Shown: positions 33,300 through 46,445, counted from the stretch's first letter. The stretch: DNA of 64,000 nt from Papilionanthe hookeriana x Papilionanthe teres (GCA_022702705.1 CM040439.1:28701345-28765344); one strand, 5' to 3'. Numbers and translations: made by a program. The notes: generated by a model not told the origin, from the letters alone.

Positions 33300-34690
33300 T
33301 TGTAGATTTGATTTCTTCTTCAAATTCGGTGGAGCGTCTCCAATTTGCAAATCTTCGAGTTCTTCCGTAGTTTCCATGCAGTTTTCATTAGATTCGCGAG
33401 TGATAACCAAGCAAAATTCAGTATCGTCAACCGATCCTACCGTGCCGAATCCGAGACCATGCTTTGAGTCGGGTGGACGACCGGAGTTATTCCATAAATT
33501 TTCAAAACGTTGTGATTGACCTTTTGTCCAATCGTCGAGGTAAGAAACCACGTTGAATTAAATTTTGAACACAGGGAGAGTACCACTCAAAAGGCAATTC
33601 CATTAATTCGATGAAGTAGCATCTTCAAATTGTACATTATTTTCGGTTTTGGAGGAAGAAGCACCACGGTAGAATTTGATTGGTTTTGCACCACCGCTAC
33701 GTACCTCTTTGACCTCCATACCCTCGATCTTATTAGAATGGATCGGGGTCAGGGTCATAGTATGTACATAGTGGTTAATCTTTTCGTACATCGATTTATA
33801 TTCTTCGTTTCTTTCATCTTCGATAGGGATTTTGAATTGCGGCTTCTTTCGACTTATTGTCGCTGCTTCTTGTTTGATTTCTCTTTCTTCTTCAGAACTA
33901 TCTTCCCAATCGACATTGATGGTTGGTTTCCTCTGTCCAATCGTCCTAACGTCTCTACCACGACCTCGTCCCCGGCCTCGACCTCGGATGCGAGTTGTGG
34001 AGAAACCTTCACCATCTCGCCGTAAGGGAGTGGTGAGTGATCGTTGGACTAGAACTTCGGGTTCTTCGTTGTCTCGAACTTTCTTTGCTTCATTTGTTAT
34101 GGTATCTCCGGAGAAGATCGTTTTCTTCGGTGGTGCATAATAAGCCGCATCCTCGTGGATTCCAATTTCATGTACGGAGAATGGTTGTAAATCACCTTTG
34201 ATGCACCGTTCCCCTCCATCGTAGTATTTGATGCACCGATGTAGAGATGATGGTACCATCCCGTTTTCATGTATCCATGGTCGGCCCGCAGAGCGTTAAA
34301 CGACGTTTCGAATCAATTATGTGAAATTTCGCGGTTGTCTTTGCTAAGTCACCGGTCTTCATCAGTAGCGTTATTGAGCCGAGGGCTCTTTCTCCTTTCT
34401 GGTTGAATCCTCTTAATAACATTTTGTCGGCTTCGAGTTCACGAGCATCAATTTCCAAGTATGCTAGCGTTCGAAGATTCATTATATTGATTGATGCTCC
34501 TGGATCCACCAATACTCTGGAGAGTGTAAATTTTCCGATTGTAACCGAAATGTACAACGGTCGGTTGTGATCTCGCCGTTCCAAGTAGTAGGTCGTCGTC
34601 CGCGAAGGTAACACCTCGTCGTTCTTTTAACGAGCAAACCTCATCTAAGGACTCTCCGGCCATTTGAGCTAAGCAAATTTCTCGGATCAA
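33300..34690 (-). pseudogene. pol: Tat aspartic protease and protease-RT linker
   Basis: The protease region reads RPLYISVTIGKFTLSRVLVD then PGASINIMNL (34614-34267), with an active-site DPGAS instead of DTG/DSG, as often seen in Tat elements. Next come MLLRGFNQKGERALGSI and then MVPSSLHRCIKYYDGGE (34259). After that is a 200-residue charged linker with an Arg-Gly run (IRGRGRGRGRGRD) and many Glu/Lys, ending ELEDLQIGDAPPNLKKK (about 33310). A frameshift near 34262 separates protease from linker. Confidence 0.85.
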
Positions 34691-35577
34691 GTAAGGCCTT
34701 GATCGCAGCTTCTCTCATCTCCTTTGATAAGACGAGAGCGTCGTAGATGCTCGCTTGGTCGGTAGTTTCCTAAGATGGGCTAGCACGTTGTAGTCCACTT
34801 TATTTTCATGTGTTTCGCTTCTTCTCGAATGGGTATTTTTCCGCTGGGGTTGGTTCTTCCCGAACAACCGCCCGCTTCCCTTTGTCTTTTGGACCCATTC
34901 TCGGAGGTAGAACTTTTCCACTCCTTAAGTTGACTTCGTAATTTCTTCCGAATCTATTGTCGAGCTCGCCGGTGTCTCTTCTTGAATCGGAATGACGAGT
35001 TCTTCCGGATTAGCTTCGCAGTCCGAAGGCTCTAACTCTATCGTGACCGGAGCTCCTCGAAACTCGCGCATAGATTCGTTGCTTCGTTGAACTCTCGTAG
35101 CCTCCTTGATGGATGTCTTCTTCATTATTTTGCTTGTCGAGATCGTGTATGATTCGAGAATTGTCGTTGGTATCGAAATCGATATCCGGATTATCGTTAG
35201 TTACGTAATCGTTAGAAACAGTCAAAACGTAGCCAACGCCATCACCCTTATCATTATATGATCCCACCGAAGTGAGCGAGATAATCATACGAGTCGGGGT
35301 TCGAGGGATTTCTCCCCCGAATCGAAACAACTATCCTAGGATAAGCAGCCCCTAGTCCTAGCCTTAGATGCCTCAGTCTTCTCTTCTTCGTCAATTTTCT
35401 TCTTTTCTTCAATCGTCTCCTGTCGAGGTGGTTCTTCTATCGCAAGTGATAAGTATCGGCTTAACAGGTTTCAAACTCCGAATCGAAGCTCGCACCGAAG
35501 CGGTTTGGATGTCGTCTAAAATCTTTTCGAAGACCTCGTCCAAGCGGTAGTCCATCCATCGTCGGTCGTATAGGGAT
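34691..35577 (-). other. Gag-protease spacer of the Tat element
   Basis: Short frames in all minus phases: basic MEKFYLREWVQKTKGSGR and acidic VSNDYVTNDNPDIDFDTND segments. No known domain; position and composition fit the variable spacer between the Gag knuckle and protease. Confidence 0.55.
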
Positions 35578-37960
35578 CTATCGGAATGATGGGATCGGTC
35601 GAGACAACATTGACGGAACCTCCTTTCGGGGTTCCTTCATGTACTCTTTCGGGATCGTTATATTCCCTTTCCGCGAGTTGTCATTGAGCCAACTTTTGAA
35701 GGTAATGCAATCTTCTATTTTGTGCCCAAGCATCTGGTGGTAAGGGCAAAAGTTGGGATCACCTCTCTTGTTGACTTCCTCTGGTCTTTTAGGCTCTGGC
35801 AGTTGGAAATCTGGAGTCTTCATCAGACTGCGGAACATTTTCGGCACTGCCTCATTCTTGAACGGATATTCTCTGCTCAAAAGCTCTCTTAATGTACGTT
35901 GTGGACGAGGTGGTTGTTCATATCGCGGAGATGACCGATAGCTGGGCCGGGGTTGCTTGGTAATCTCGTTGTGGTTGTTGCGGCCGTTCGGTGGTATTTC
36001 GCATCGGTTGCTTGCCTTTGTCAACCGCCGCGACGATCCCGGATTTCTTTTCAAAAGTCTTTACGGGCTTTTGTTTATCCGTCTTGTCGGTGAAACTTAA
36101 TTGCTTTGCCTCCTCTTGCAAGCTTCCGGCCTTGCTTAACAACTTCTCGAAAGTCTTAATAGTAAATCCCTTGAGGAGAAGTGCTATCGGGCCATGGATG
36201 CTTTTTAGCAAAATGCCGACCGCATGCTCGTTCTTGCAGCTTGTGGTTCACACTTCATACTTAAGTTCCTCCATCGGAGTATGTAATCCACCAAAGTTTC
36301 ATTCGGCTTCGCTTCTCTACCACTAAATCACCTATAGTGATGTGGTGTTGAGCTCCGGCGAATCGCTTGATGAAGAGGTTCTCTAGCTCTGAGAATGTCT
36401 TAACCGAACCGTTTGGTAATTCTGCATACCAGTCGAAGGCGATCCCTGACAGACTGCTGACGAACTGTCGGAAGAGTAATGCATCGCTCCCGCCGGCATT
36501 GCAACAACTGGCACGAAAGTGTGCCACATGCTGTCGGGGATTCCCGGTTCCGTCGAAGGTCTTGAACAGAGGTGGTACGAAGCCTTTCGGTATTGGACGG
36601 CGTCGAATTCTTCCGGGTAAGGTCTACCCGTCCGAATGGATGTCCCGCTCTTCGATTGTGCTAAGGCTTCTCGCACTCGTCGTTCCACCAAGTTCTTGAT
36701 ATCCTTTTCGGGAATCATACTTTGTGTCGTATCCTTTTTCAGCCGATCATCCCCATCGACGGACGTAATCTCCTTTCCTCCGTCTACAATGTGAATGACC
36801 TCCGGGGGTGTTTCCCTTCGTGGTTGTACTTCGACTGCGGAGAGTGGCCGAGCTACGGCCATCTCTTCCATCCTTTTCGCCATTCGAGCGATCGTGTCGT
36901 CTTTTTCCCGAAGCCGCCTTCTCATCGCTCCGGCTCCTCTCTTCTGCGGCCGCAGGAGCACCTTGCGAAGCCGATGAAGCTCGTGTCTCAACCATGTTGA
37001 TTTCTGCGTATTCGTCGTCCATGAATTCCGATGAATCAATCTCGTCTCCGAACTTTTCCTCTCTTTCTTTTGCCAACCGTCGGATATCGGTTCTCAACTT
37101 TTCCATGGCATCTTCTAGCGGGACTTTCTGTGTGTCTTCGTGGTTGTCGTGCGATAGTTGCCGGGTCCCTTTCTCACGAGTCCCCTTCATCGCGGTAGCA
37201 CTTTCTTCAGATTCAAGTCTCCTGGCGAGACTTTCTTTCTCGAGGCCGCTCGTTTCGGTCTCAATTGCCCAGTAGTGGGACGCCATACCATCCTTCTGGC
37301 AGCAGAAGGTCTAGGACCAGATGGTCTGTCGGCCAAATGCTGGAAGGTGGTATCCTCCCTAATCTGTAATCCTGAGACGACAACAGGCGGACTAGCCTTC
37401 ATCCTTTTACTTGGCTTTTCTGCCATGATGGCGGGTTCTACTCGGGGTCCAAGACGGGATTTGACTGGCACACGCCCTATCCTTCGTAGAATTTCTGACA
37501 CGGGGCAGTTTTCCTTCTTCGCTAACTTTTCTACCAAAGTTTGCAGTCGAGCAAACGGCGTAGTTCTAGTTCTTTTCTTGCGGCTATCGTTGTAATATGC
37601 GGGCCGAGGTAATGTGGCAGCAATCTTGCGAACATTCTCCTCGTCCTCTGCGGCGGAGAGGGGATGGAACCTGCTTCCTCCCAAGAGTGGTATGTATTCA
37701 GGCAGCGGTGTATACTCTGGCAGTTCTGGAATTTCCTCTAGGAAAGCAATCTCAGCAGCTCTGGCTTCTTTAGCGATCCTTCTATTTCTTTTCTTCTTTG
37801 GGTCTTTGTCGATGACGGAATCTTTGAACCTGGACCCGATTTCGAAAACGAAGGTCTTACAGGAAGATCCGTACCCTCCACGCGTAACGGGTCCATCATA
37901 ATCTCGGATTTCTTTCCCCTTCGATTTGGCAAAAGTCGGGGCAGGTGCGAAACAACTAGA
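35578..37960 (-). pseudogene. gag: Tat gag (broken)
   Basis: The N-terminal region (37700-36750) is charged and coiled-coil-like (LQTLVEKLAKKENCPVSEIL, EDAMEKLRTDIRRLAKEREE, RRRLREKDDTIARMAKRMEE). The conserved Retrotrans_gag core follows in two frames: RPYPEEFDAVQY, then DGTGNPRQHVAHF-like sequence, AFDWYAELPNGSVKTFSELE, NLFIKRFAGAQHHITIGDL. The C-terminus has IHGPIALLLKGFTIKTFEKL and a CCHC-like knuckle CPYHQMLGHKIEDCITF. It would form the particle and bind RNA. At least four frameshifts are present. Confidence 0.85.
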
Positions 37961-38741
37961 CCGGTGGGGGTAGAAAGAACGGTCCTCCTGCGGGCAACGG
38001 TGTTCCTCTTAGTCGGGATCCTTTGCAGGGGAGGGAATTCTCGGGTCGACCTAAGGTCGAACTCGAGCGACGGTTCTTCGACTTCAGTACCTTGTTCATC
38101 GAGTGCAAAGAGGGAGACGTTGGTGACCTCGACGTTCGTGTTTTCAAATCCTTGTCCAAATCGGATGATTCCATTGTCGGCAACTCATCCTTATAGCACG
38201 GCGAGGTCCGATCCATTGGTGAAAGAGAAAATCGGCTTCGGGGCTTCCATTTCGCGAGGTAGATTCGGTTGTCGGTCCCAAGTTATGCTTCCTTTCTTTA
38301 GGACGAAAAGAAAGGAATTGAAAAGAGTCCGAACTCATTCATGTTCATGTATTTATAAAAAGGAATCACTTATTAAAGGGTTTGTTTATTTAGAACGGAG
38401 TGTTCAAAGGCGTAGAGAAGGTAAGGAATCCGAATCGGAGTTGGAAAGGAAAAGAGAGTCTTAAGCAAGACTTCTCGACTCGAAGGATCACTCCTAAACT
38501 AACACCTATTGGGGGTCCACCCCATCTCAGAAATGAGGTAAAAGGATCTCGGAACCTCTCCGTTTATGGGTGTCTAAACAAATGGCTCCTAAATCCGAGA
38601 GAATGTTGGTTATACTTGTTCAAGGTAGAAATGAACACAGTATTCCAACGGAAAGAAGGGTAGTTTGATCCATTAGGGACATGGATACACTACCGATTTT
38701 TGAAAGCAGAACTATTTGATTAAAATGGAGAGAGGAACTAT
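37961..38741 (-). other. 5' leader between PBS and gag
   Basis: About 780 bp with short frames only, including Ser/Arg-rich peptides. It holds a plus-strand copy of the PPT-like motif CCTATTGGGGGTCC near 38507. No ORF of the type described upstream of gag in Ogre elements can be supported. Confidence 0.45.
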
Positions 38742-38759
38742 TCCCCAGCGGAGTCGCCA
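38742..38759 (-). promoter_or_regulatory. Primer-binding site of the Tat element
   Basis: Minus-strand TGGCGACTCCGCTGGGGA, six bases from the 5' LTR. This matches the TGGCGACTCNNCTGGGGA class used by Tat/Ogre elements (an Arg tRNA primer is the usual assignment, from memory). Confidence 0.82.
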
Positions 38760-38765
38760 GAAATA

Positions 38766-41700
38766 TGTCGGCATATTTTTAGGTTATGTGTTTTATTTTG
38801 AAAAGGGAGTCGCCTACGGAAATTGTCGGCGAATTTTTAATTTAATTTAAATAAATAATTTGAAAAGTAGTATTTTATTTTGAAAATAATTTTAAATTTG
38901 AAATTTTTAAAATATGAAATCAAACTGATCTCACATCCCGAATAGTTTATATAAACGAGCACCGCATCACAAACCGTGTATCTATCCCGAAGAATAGACA
39001 CAATCGCTTGATGATGGGGCTCGATTAAATAAACTAGAAAGGTTTGTGACATCCGTTTGGTCTCGCGAACCAATTTTATAAGCCGACAAATTCCCCTGCT
39101 TAATATAAATGAATTAAGCAGGGTTTATATTACCTGGGTTCTTAAAGTTCCCTATAAGGGCAAGCCCCTATAGTTAATTACATCTTAAGTGACGGGAATC
39201 ACCTAAGAAAACTCTCGATAATAATCAATAATTCTGCTCTCAAGAATTTCAAAGTTTAAGTTTTCAAAGGATTGAATTTTGGAAATTTCAATAGGGAATG
39301 GATCAAATTTAGAACATTTTTATTTTGGGAATTCAAAGGAAGAAAAGTAGGAGAGATCACGGATTCGAAGCGGACTTCGGTAATCTCCCGACTATCCTAT
39401 TGTTTGGCTTGGATTTAGGGAAGTCCTAATGTTTATTTAATGTTTTAATCTTGCCAATTTTTAATTAATTAGGGCTTATATTTATATGATAGAATCATAC
39501 AAATTGCCTAGAAGATATGAGGGTTTATGTCGTATCGGACGACTACCTCGGAATCCTAAGACCGGTTAGGGCTTAATTTGCAATGCAAATGCCTAACGAA
39601 GAGTTGAGGATTTATGTTGCACTAGTGCAAACTACCTCGAAGTCCTATGGCTTTGTTGTTTAACTCTAGGAAAGTTTTGTTGATGTAGGTTTAAGTTTTG
39701 CTGACGACGATGGCCGTGCTGCCCACCATGCTCCGAGCTCCTTGTTGTTGCAGAGGTTTAGTTATAGAAATCATAAATCAAGAGATGAGAGAAGTGTTCT
39801 GGTTTAGAGAAGTCTTAATTTCCAAGTGTTTTTTGTGTTTTAATTAAAACAAATCTTAAAGTTGATTATAACGACACCGGTTAAGATCCCACGGTTCCAT
39901 CCTTCCGTCATCATTATTTTTATCGGATTCACTTAGTCCAGATGAATTTGCTAAACTCAACTGAATGAGTTCCACACTTTCATTTAGACCGTGGGAAATC
40001 CCGTTAGCAACACGTAGGTTACATCATCCGAGGTATTCCCGATCATCCAACAAGACGTTTTAATTTAGTTGTAATTGTAGTTTTGTGTTCCGTTTGTGAT
40101 TAAATTTTGAGTTGTCTTATATTTTGAAATGTCGTGGAGGTGAATTTTATCTTGTAGTGTCTTTTATTTTAGTTTTGGGTTTCAGCTTTTGGTTTCGTCC
40201 TAAAGGTGTCGGTTTTCATGCAACTGTTGTTTATCATGCAAGAAAAATAAATGCGATGCGATTAAATAAGTTGCAAGAAAGTAAATTGCAACAAAATAAA
40301 AGCGTACCTGGAGGGTCTTCCCGTCATCCCAAGTCGCACTTAAAACACAGTTAGAATATTTAAGCAAGTTCCTAGGTAAAGCTAAGGGAAAGGTTTTGGT
40401 TTTCTACCAAATTCCTAATCCTATAGCTAGTCATTTCCTATGACGTCTAGGTTCTTATGTTTTTTAGTTTGAGGACGATTTTCTTCATCAGAGAATAACT
40501 AAGTTCAATTGTTCTTATAAACATCCTATCATATCGAGGAAGTGCTTAGGAGAGATCCCAAACATCTTTTCAATATTTCTAGGATTGTTTTAAGTCCAAA
40601 TGAATTTAATTGTGTAAATGAATCGATCGTCCGAGGTTTTCAAGTTTTGTTAACTCGCTCAGTTGAACTAGGACATTTGAATGTCACTATAAGTGAAGTA
40701 ACATTTCATTTTAATGTTCTATTTAGGAGTTATGATAACTAAAGCTCCTAAGGGCAAAATGATATTTAATGATTTGTGATTCAAATTTAAGTTCAAATTA
40801 ATGATTTAAGTTTGGAATAGTGTTCAAGTCATTTTAGATTTATTTCTTCATATCTTAAGTGAGGTTATTTAATTCAACTTAATTTAATTTAATTTAATTT
40901 AATTTAATTTAATTTAGTTTAATTTAGTTTGATTTGATTTAATTTAATTCAATTTAATTTATTTGATTTAATTTCTTAATTTAATTTAATTTAATTTTAA
41001 TTTAATTTAATTTAATTTAATTTAATTTATTTTATTTAATTTAATTTAATTTATTTATTTAATTTTATTTAATTTAATTTAATTTAATTTTATTTATTTA
41101 ATTTAATGTATTTAATTCATTTAATTTAATTTAATTTGTTTATTTAATTTAATTTAATTTTAATTTAATTTAATTTAATTTAATTGAAATTTTTGAAAGA
41201 GTTTAATGATTTAATTTTAGTTTAATGATTAAGTCTTTTAATATTTTAAATTTGAGTTATCATTTTAATTAAGAGTTGAGTATTAATGAGATGATTAATT
41301 TAGGGATTTTTTTAAATTAAAGAATAAATCTCTTCCTAATAATATCCCTATTTTAATAATTCCAATTTTATTATTCTTCCAAATTTAATCAATTATTTAA
41401 TTAAGGTTTAATCATTTTAAATTGTTTAATGGGTTTCTACCCTTTAATTATTTAAATTTCAATCATCCAAATCAGATTAGGATCAGATATTTTACTTGTT
41501 AAAAATTTTATTAAACCTAAAGTTTTAATTAAGGGTTAAAATTTTAATTACCATTTTGCCCTTTAAGCTCAATAATTTTATAACTCACTAAATTGAATTC
41601 AAATGAACTTGAAATTTTTATGTGACTTCACTTATGTGTCAATAAAGACATGAGAGGAGAAAATGTGATTTTTCTGTATTTAATTTATTTATATAATTAT

Positions 41701-44700
41701 TTTTTAGTAGAAAATAGAAATTTCCAAGGAAAATTCAATAACATGACCAAGGGAAAGTTTCTGTCCTTAAGAAAATTAGGGGACATTCCTAATGACCAGA
41801 GGACCACTTGGACCAAATTTTGTAATTTTTTGAATTATATTTTATTTATTAGAATTATTTTAAGTTCTGGAGTATTAATTAATTTAAAAATAAAATAAAT
41901 GTTGAAAAATAAATTTTATAATTTTTAAAATTCTCTCTAATATCAAGGATTCCAGAGAACCAAACTTTACAATTTTCTGATTTTTCTTTGATTTATTATA
42001 ATTATTTTGGTGAAAATGCTAGAAAATACATTTTTAATTTTAAAATTACCCTAGAGCTTTAAAAATTAATATCTCACTAAATAGACCTAGGAAAAATATG
42101 GGACTTGTTCCTAAGTGATTAAAATTCAAAATATGACATTTTGGTGAATTTTATTATTTTTGTGATTTTTATTATTTTTTTAATTATTAAAAATATTAAA
42201 ATAATATTAAAAATCAACTTTTTAGAAAATTGAAATTTTAATTTTCTTAAACTCCCCTGATATCAGAGAGACTCCAAAACCAATTTGGTGAATTTTTGAA
42301 AGATATTTTGAAAGTTATGAATTTTTAAAGTTTAAAATGACTAAGTGGGCTTAATTAACCCAATTAGTGGGGCTAACCAAGTCCAATTGACCTCAAATTT
42401 TTATGATGGGTTCCTCTGATCCTAAAGGTCAGTGGAGAATTGATTTCAAGTCAATTTGATCTATGGTTAACTCTAATTAATTAGAAACTTATTTTGGGTG
42501 TTTAAGCCAATTAGGGTTAATCTAAGTGAATTAACTCAAATCCTATTTTCCCTAGGGTTCTCTGGTCATAAGGAACATCACCAAATTTTCCTAAAATTTA
42601 TTTCACAACATGCTATTTTTTGAAATTAAAATACTTAAAACAGCAACATGCATTTGAAAAATCAATAACTTTTCACGAGAGATGGCCTCCGACCTTGGAA
42701 AATTCGGGGAATGTCCCTAAGTTCGGAGGCTTCAAAAGCCCTATAGTCTCATGCCATGGTGAATTGTGTGAATGCATGGAGAATTGAAATAATGCGGGGA
42801 GTAAATAATTAATTAAAAATAAGATACTTGGACAAAATTAATTAATTTCTTTTCCACATTATTCTCCTCCGTTCATCGAGCGAGAGAGGTATTTTTATTT
42901 TATTTTTATGATTTTCCTACACAAAGTTATGAATTTTCCAAGTTTAGGGAATTTAAATAAATGGGAAAATACCCTATTTTTCTATTTAAGTGACGCGGCG
43001 CCGCGTCAACCTCGGCAGCTCCGAATGCACACGCGGCGCGCTCCCGTTCGACGCCGCCATCCGCGTCGGCGCTCCGGGACCCGCCGTATCGCTCCGTCTT
43101 CGATCCAGACGCGATCCCGGCCGTCCGTCCGCGCGTGTATTAAATGGACGGCATCCGTTCATCGTCCCCAAGTGTCCTCGCTCGAGAGCCGTCCACACTA
43201 AATCCTTAATATCTCACTCGATACTCGATGGATTTTCGTGTTCTTATGTTTCTATAGATTCGTCTTGAAGAGACGAACACATCTATACGGTTATCATGCA
43301 TTGAAATTAAAGCATTTGAAATGGAGAATCTCCGGAAGCTCGGGATGAAGAATTAACTCATACCTTAGCTCGAGAGGTGAAGCCTCGATCGAGAGATGCT
43401 TGGCACGTTCGTTGGAGATGCGGGAGGCTAGGGATGAAGCTCGGGGATGTGGTGAATTGCACTAGGTGTGATTTCCACCAAAGCCGATCACAACCTTTGG
43501 AGTCCGGAACAACCCGGGTGGCTCTGGAGATGGGGCTTTTGTCGGTGGACACCTTCCCTCGGTCCGAGTGAAGGTGTAGAACCAATCGATTTTGGGATTG
43601 GTCCACTCGTGGAGAAGTGTCCTGGTTTTGGGTGAAATTTCGACTACGAAATTGAGCTCGCAGAGAAGAAATGGCGGGGGATCTCACTTGGGGATCAAGT
43701 GCTCCGTGTGTGGGGAGGAGTCTCAGAACAATTTTGGCGAGTTTCGGTAAGGTGCGGTTCGAGCACCTCTCATGGCCGAGAAGGTGAGGGGTTTAAATAG
43801 GCGAGTGCGGAGGCTCTCCCGGGGGAGTCGAGGGTCGGGATCGAGCTGCTCTTGGCATGTGAAGAACGACCATGGTGGCCATTTGGAGTGGGGCGGCTCG
43901 GCAGGATGGAATTTCAAAGCTTGGCTTCTCCCGAGGTTTCGGGCATGGTGTTTTCCGGCGATCGGGTGGCCGGCCGGCCGAGCATGGGTCACCCTCGAGG
44001 TCGGGTGGGTCGGGGTCGGGACTTGGTGCAAGCGATTGGCAAATGCCATGTGTAAAAGGCTTGGATTAGAATGGAATGGGAGAGGGCTTATTTTGGCTCA
44101 AATTGGTCAACCCCTCCATTTGGGCTAGGTGCACCACCCGAGGCTTTGTTTTGGGCTGAGGGAAAAGTGATTTGGCTCGGCATAATCGGTAGGGTCGAGT
44201 CACCATCCAAGCACGATTAGGCATAAGCATGGTTAAGGGGAATCATGGGAGTGGTTAATCACCTTTAGGAATTAAGGAAAGGGTCTCCTCCTTTTGCCCA
44301 AAATGACATGGTGACATGTAAAGAGGCTCTCATGGCTTCCATGTGGCTCATGCATGGCTTCATGGCTCACCTTTGGCTTAGGAAAAGTCAAGTCAATTTC
44401 ATGGAAATGGATTTAAGAGAAATTTTGGTATTTTGATGTGAATTTGTATGGGGCTTAATGTGGAATTGTTTGATGATGGAATTATAACTTAGGGAATGGC
44501 TTTGATTAAATGGATGGCAAATGGAAATTTCATGTGGGCTTTAGGGCCAAATTTGGGCTTTTGTATTTGGTGGAAATGGGCTTTTAGGGAGGTTTAGGGA
44601 AGTGGGCTTTTAAATTTAAAATGGATTTTGGGATGAAATTTTGGTAAAGGCTTGGGCCAAATAATTGTTGAGTTTGGTTTAGGGATGCTTCATGAGTGGT

Positions 44701-46177
44701 TTGAAACAAGTTTGAGGTGATTTGGGTTTGAATTGGTTTGAATTTGGGTTTAATTGGTAAGTGGGCCTATGTAGGTCAAAATGGGCTAATTTGGGCCAAT
44801 GTTGGGCTAGGGTTGAAATTGATGTAAAATAAATGTTGAGAAATGTTTATGGGAGTGTTTCAAAGAGGTTTTGGCTTTGGTTGGGTTTTGATTTTGAGAT
44901 TTGGGCCTATTTGGGTTAGGTTTGGGTTTAGGTCAAAATTGGGCCTTTTAGCTTTGGGTTGAATTTGAGTGGGGTTTGGATCAAAATTTTGGGCAAATCA
45001 TGTTAGTGTTTTGTTTATGGGGATGTAAAGGAGGGTTTAGAAAAGATTTGGGGTTAATTGGAGTTGAATTGGGTGAGTTTGGGCTAAGTTTGGGTCATGG
45101 GTCCAAATTGGGCTTTAAGGCCAAAAGTGAAATTGGATCCAAATTTCAATCAAATTGGGCTTGGATTTGGTCTAAATTGGTGTTGTGGATGTTGAATTGA
45201 AGTTTAGAATTGAATTGGACCAAAATTGGGGTCAATTGGGTAGATTTGGTTTGACATTGGGTTTACTTTGGGTTAAAATGGGTCGAATTGGGGGTTTTGA
45301 TAAAAGTGGGGTAAATTGACAAAATTGGCCCATGGTGTAGTTGAACAAAATGAAATTGGGAATATTTGGGATTTTCTGGAATTTTCTGGGAATTTTCTGA
45401 ATTTTTGGATTTTTTGGCTAGGAGGGGTATTTTGGGTATTTGGAGGGTATTGGGGGGTATTTTGGAATTTTTGGCATTTTTGGTTATGGATGATCAATTT
45501 AAGTGATGTGGAATTGTTTGAGGTTGATTTTGGAGAATTTTGGGTAATTTGGAAATTTTTTGAGAAATTCGGGTAGTTTCAAAGGCATTTGGTAGGTTAG
45601 GCGGGGTGTAGGGTCCGGGGGTCAAAAATTGAAAATTTGGAAAATTGAAGATTGGGTGGATGTAAGTGGAATACAACCATTTTGGTTGAGCCATGAAGCC
45701 ATATCAAGCCCACATGAACAATGAAGGGACTCATTTGAGGCAGCTCATTATGTTGTTCCTAACCCTCTTGACGAGGGCTTAGGGGTTAAGGACCATCCAT
45801 GTGAATCACCTACATGAGTCGGGAGGTTAAGTTGGGTAAGGGTGTGTTTGTGTTTTTAGGAGGTGTATGGAAGTGTAGTGTGTGTGTAGTGTATGTGTAT
45901 GTCGGCCCATCACGGACCAGGGCCGCCTGGGGCGATCCTAGGCCGAATAGTCCCATAGGAACTCATCCTCTAAACTTCCACACTTGATTTCAACCCTCTA
46001 GGTGATTGGGGGTCTATAGTCGAGTTTGTGGAGTTTGCGGGGAGTTAAGAAGTGGTTTGAATTTCTAAAAGGTGGGTCCCGATTCTAGTCCTCTAAGATA
46101 GTCAAAGGAAAAGCCTAAGGCTAGATCCTAAGTACTAAAGAGAAGAAGAGAAGACCTCATCAAAAATGAGGTCAACA
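38766..46177 (-). repeat. 5' LTR of the Tat element (right copy, 7412 bp)
   Basis: Plus-strand TGTCGGCATATTTTTAGG...GAGGTCAACA. Co-linear with the left copy: hairpin at 39094-39123, AATTT array at 40880-41186, GC-rich block at 42990-44090, G/T-rich stretch to about 45600. Followed by TSD ACTAC. Most differences from the left LTR cluster at CG, CAG, CTG and CCG motifs. Confidence 0.93.
40880..41186. repeat. AATTT pentanucleotide array in the right LTR
   Basis: Counterpart of 20483-20788, with nearly the same pattern of variant units, which shows both derive from one template. Confidence 0.95.
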
Positions 46178-46317
46178 ACTACCACAATAAAACCGGGGAA
46201 TATTCCAATAAAACCGCATAATATTTGAATACAATCACGGCTTTATTTCTGTCGAAAAAATTGGGTCGGGTCGAGGCGCGTGATTAAATTTGCCGGTTAT
46301 ATTATAGTAGTATTCCG

Positions 46318-46445
46318 GAATATTCGAATATAACCGCGGTTGTATTTTTGTGTTTTAAGGGATGAGACCGACACAAACACGTGTCATCATGTAATTGGAG
46401 TCCGGACACAACTTTGCGTACGCTGTACGTACACAATAATTTATC
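46318..46445 (-). repeat. Right TIR of the Mutator-like element
   Basis: Inverted partner of 9833-9965, ending next to the second CTTTTGTAC at 46446-46454. Confidence 0.9.

Larger units (their letters stand above)
18378..46177 (-). mobile_element. Tat-lineage Ty3/gypsy retrotransposon carrying an AlkB-like domain
   Basis: A 27.8-kb element in minus orientation bounded by two roughly 7.4-kb LTRs and a 5-bp target duplication ACTAC (18373-18377 and 46178-46182). Order along the element is 5' LTR, PBS, leader, gag, protease, RT, RNase H, second RNase H-like domain, integrase, AlkB-like ORF region, tandem-repeat 3' UTR, PPT, 3' LTR. Protease DPGAS, FAWSYDEMPGL before RT, dual RNase H and the TGGCGACTCCGCTGGGGA primer site all point to the Tat clade (Ogre/Retand-like). 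The AlkB region after integrase is not part of the classical Tat gene set. Coding frames carry many 1-2-bp frameshifts. Confidence 0.92.
9833..46445. mobile_element. Mutator-like TIR element, split by nested LTR retrotransposons
   Basis: Terminal inverted repeats start GAAAAATTATTGCGTAGG at 9833 and GATAAATTATTGTGTACG (reverse complement) at 46445. The same 9-bp word CTTTTGTAC flanks both outer edges (9824-9832 and 46446-46454). Long TIRs plus a 9-bp TSD indicate the Mutator superfamily. Removing the Copia and gypsy insertions leaves about 230 + 18 + 263 bp, so the original was a non-autonomous element near 0.5 kb with no transposase. Internal sequence is built from repeated CGGTTGTATT / GGAATATTC motifs. 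Confidence 0.88.

Noticed and set aside
33603..34259. 218-codon ORF with an RGRGRGRGRD run considered as a separate RGG RNA-binding protein
   Set aside because: It lies between protease and RT in the Tat pol order and fits the charged linker of that polyprotein.
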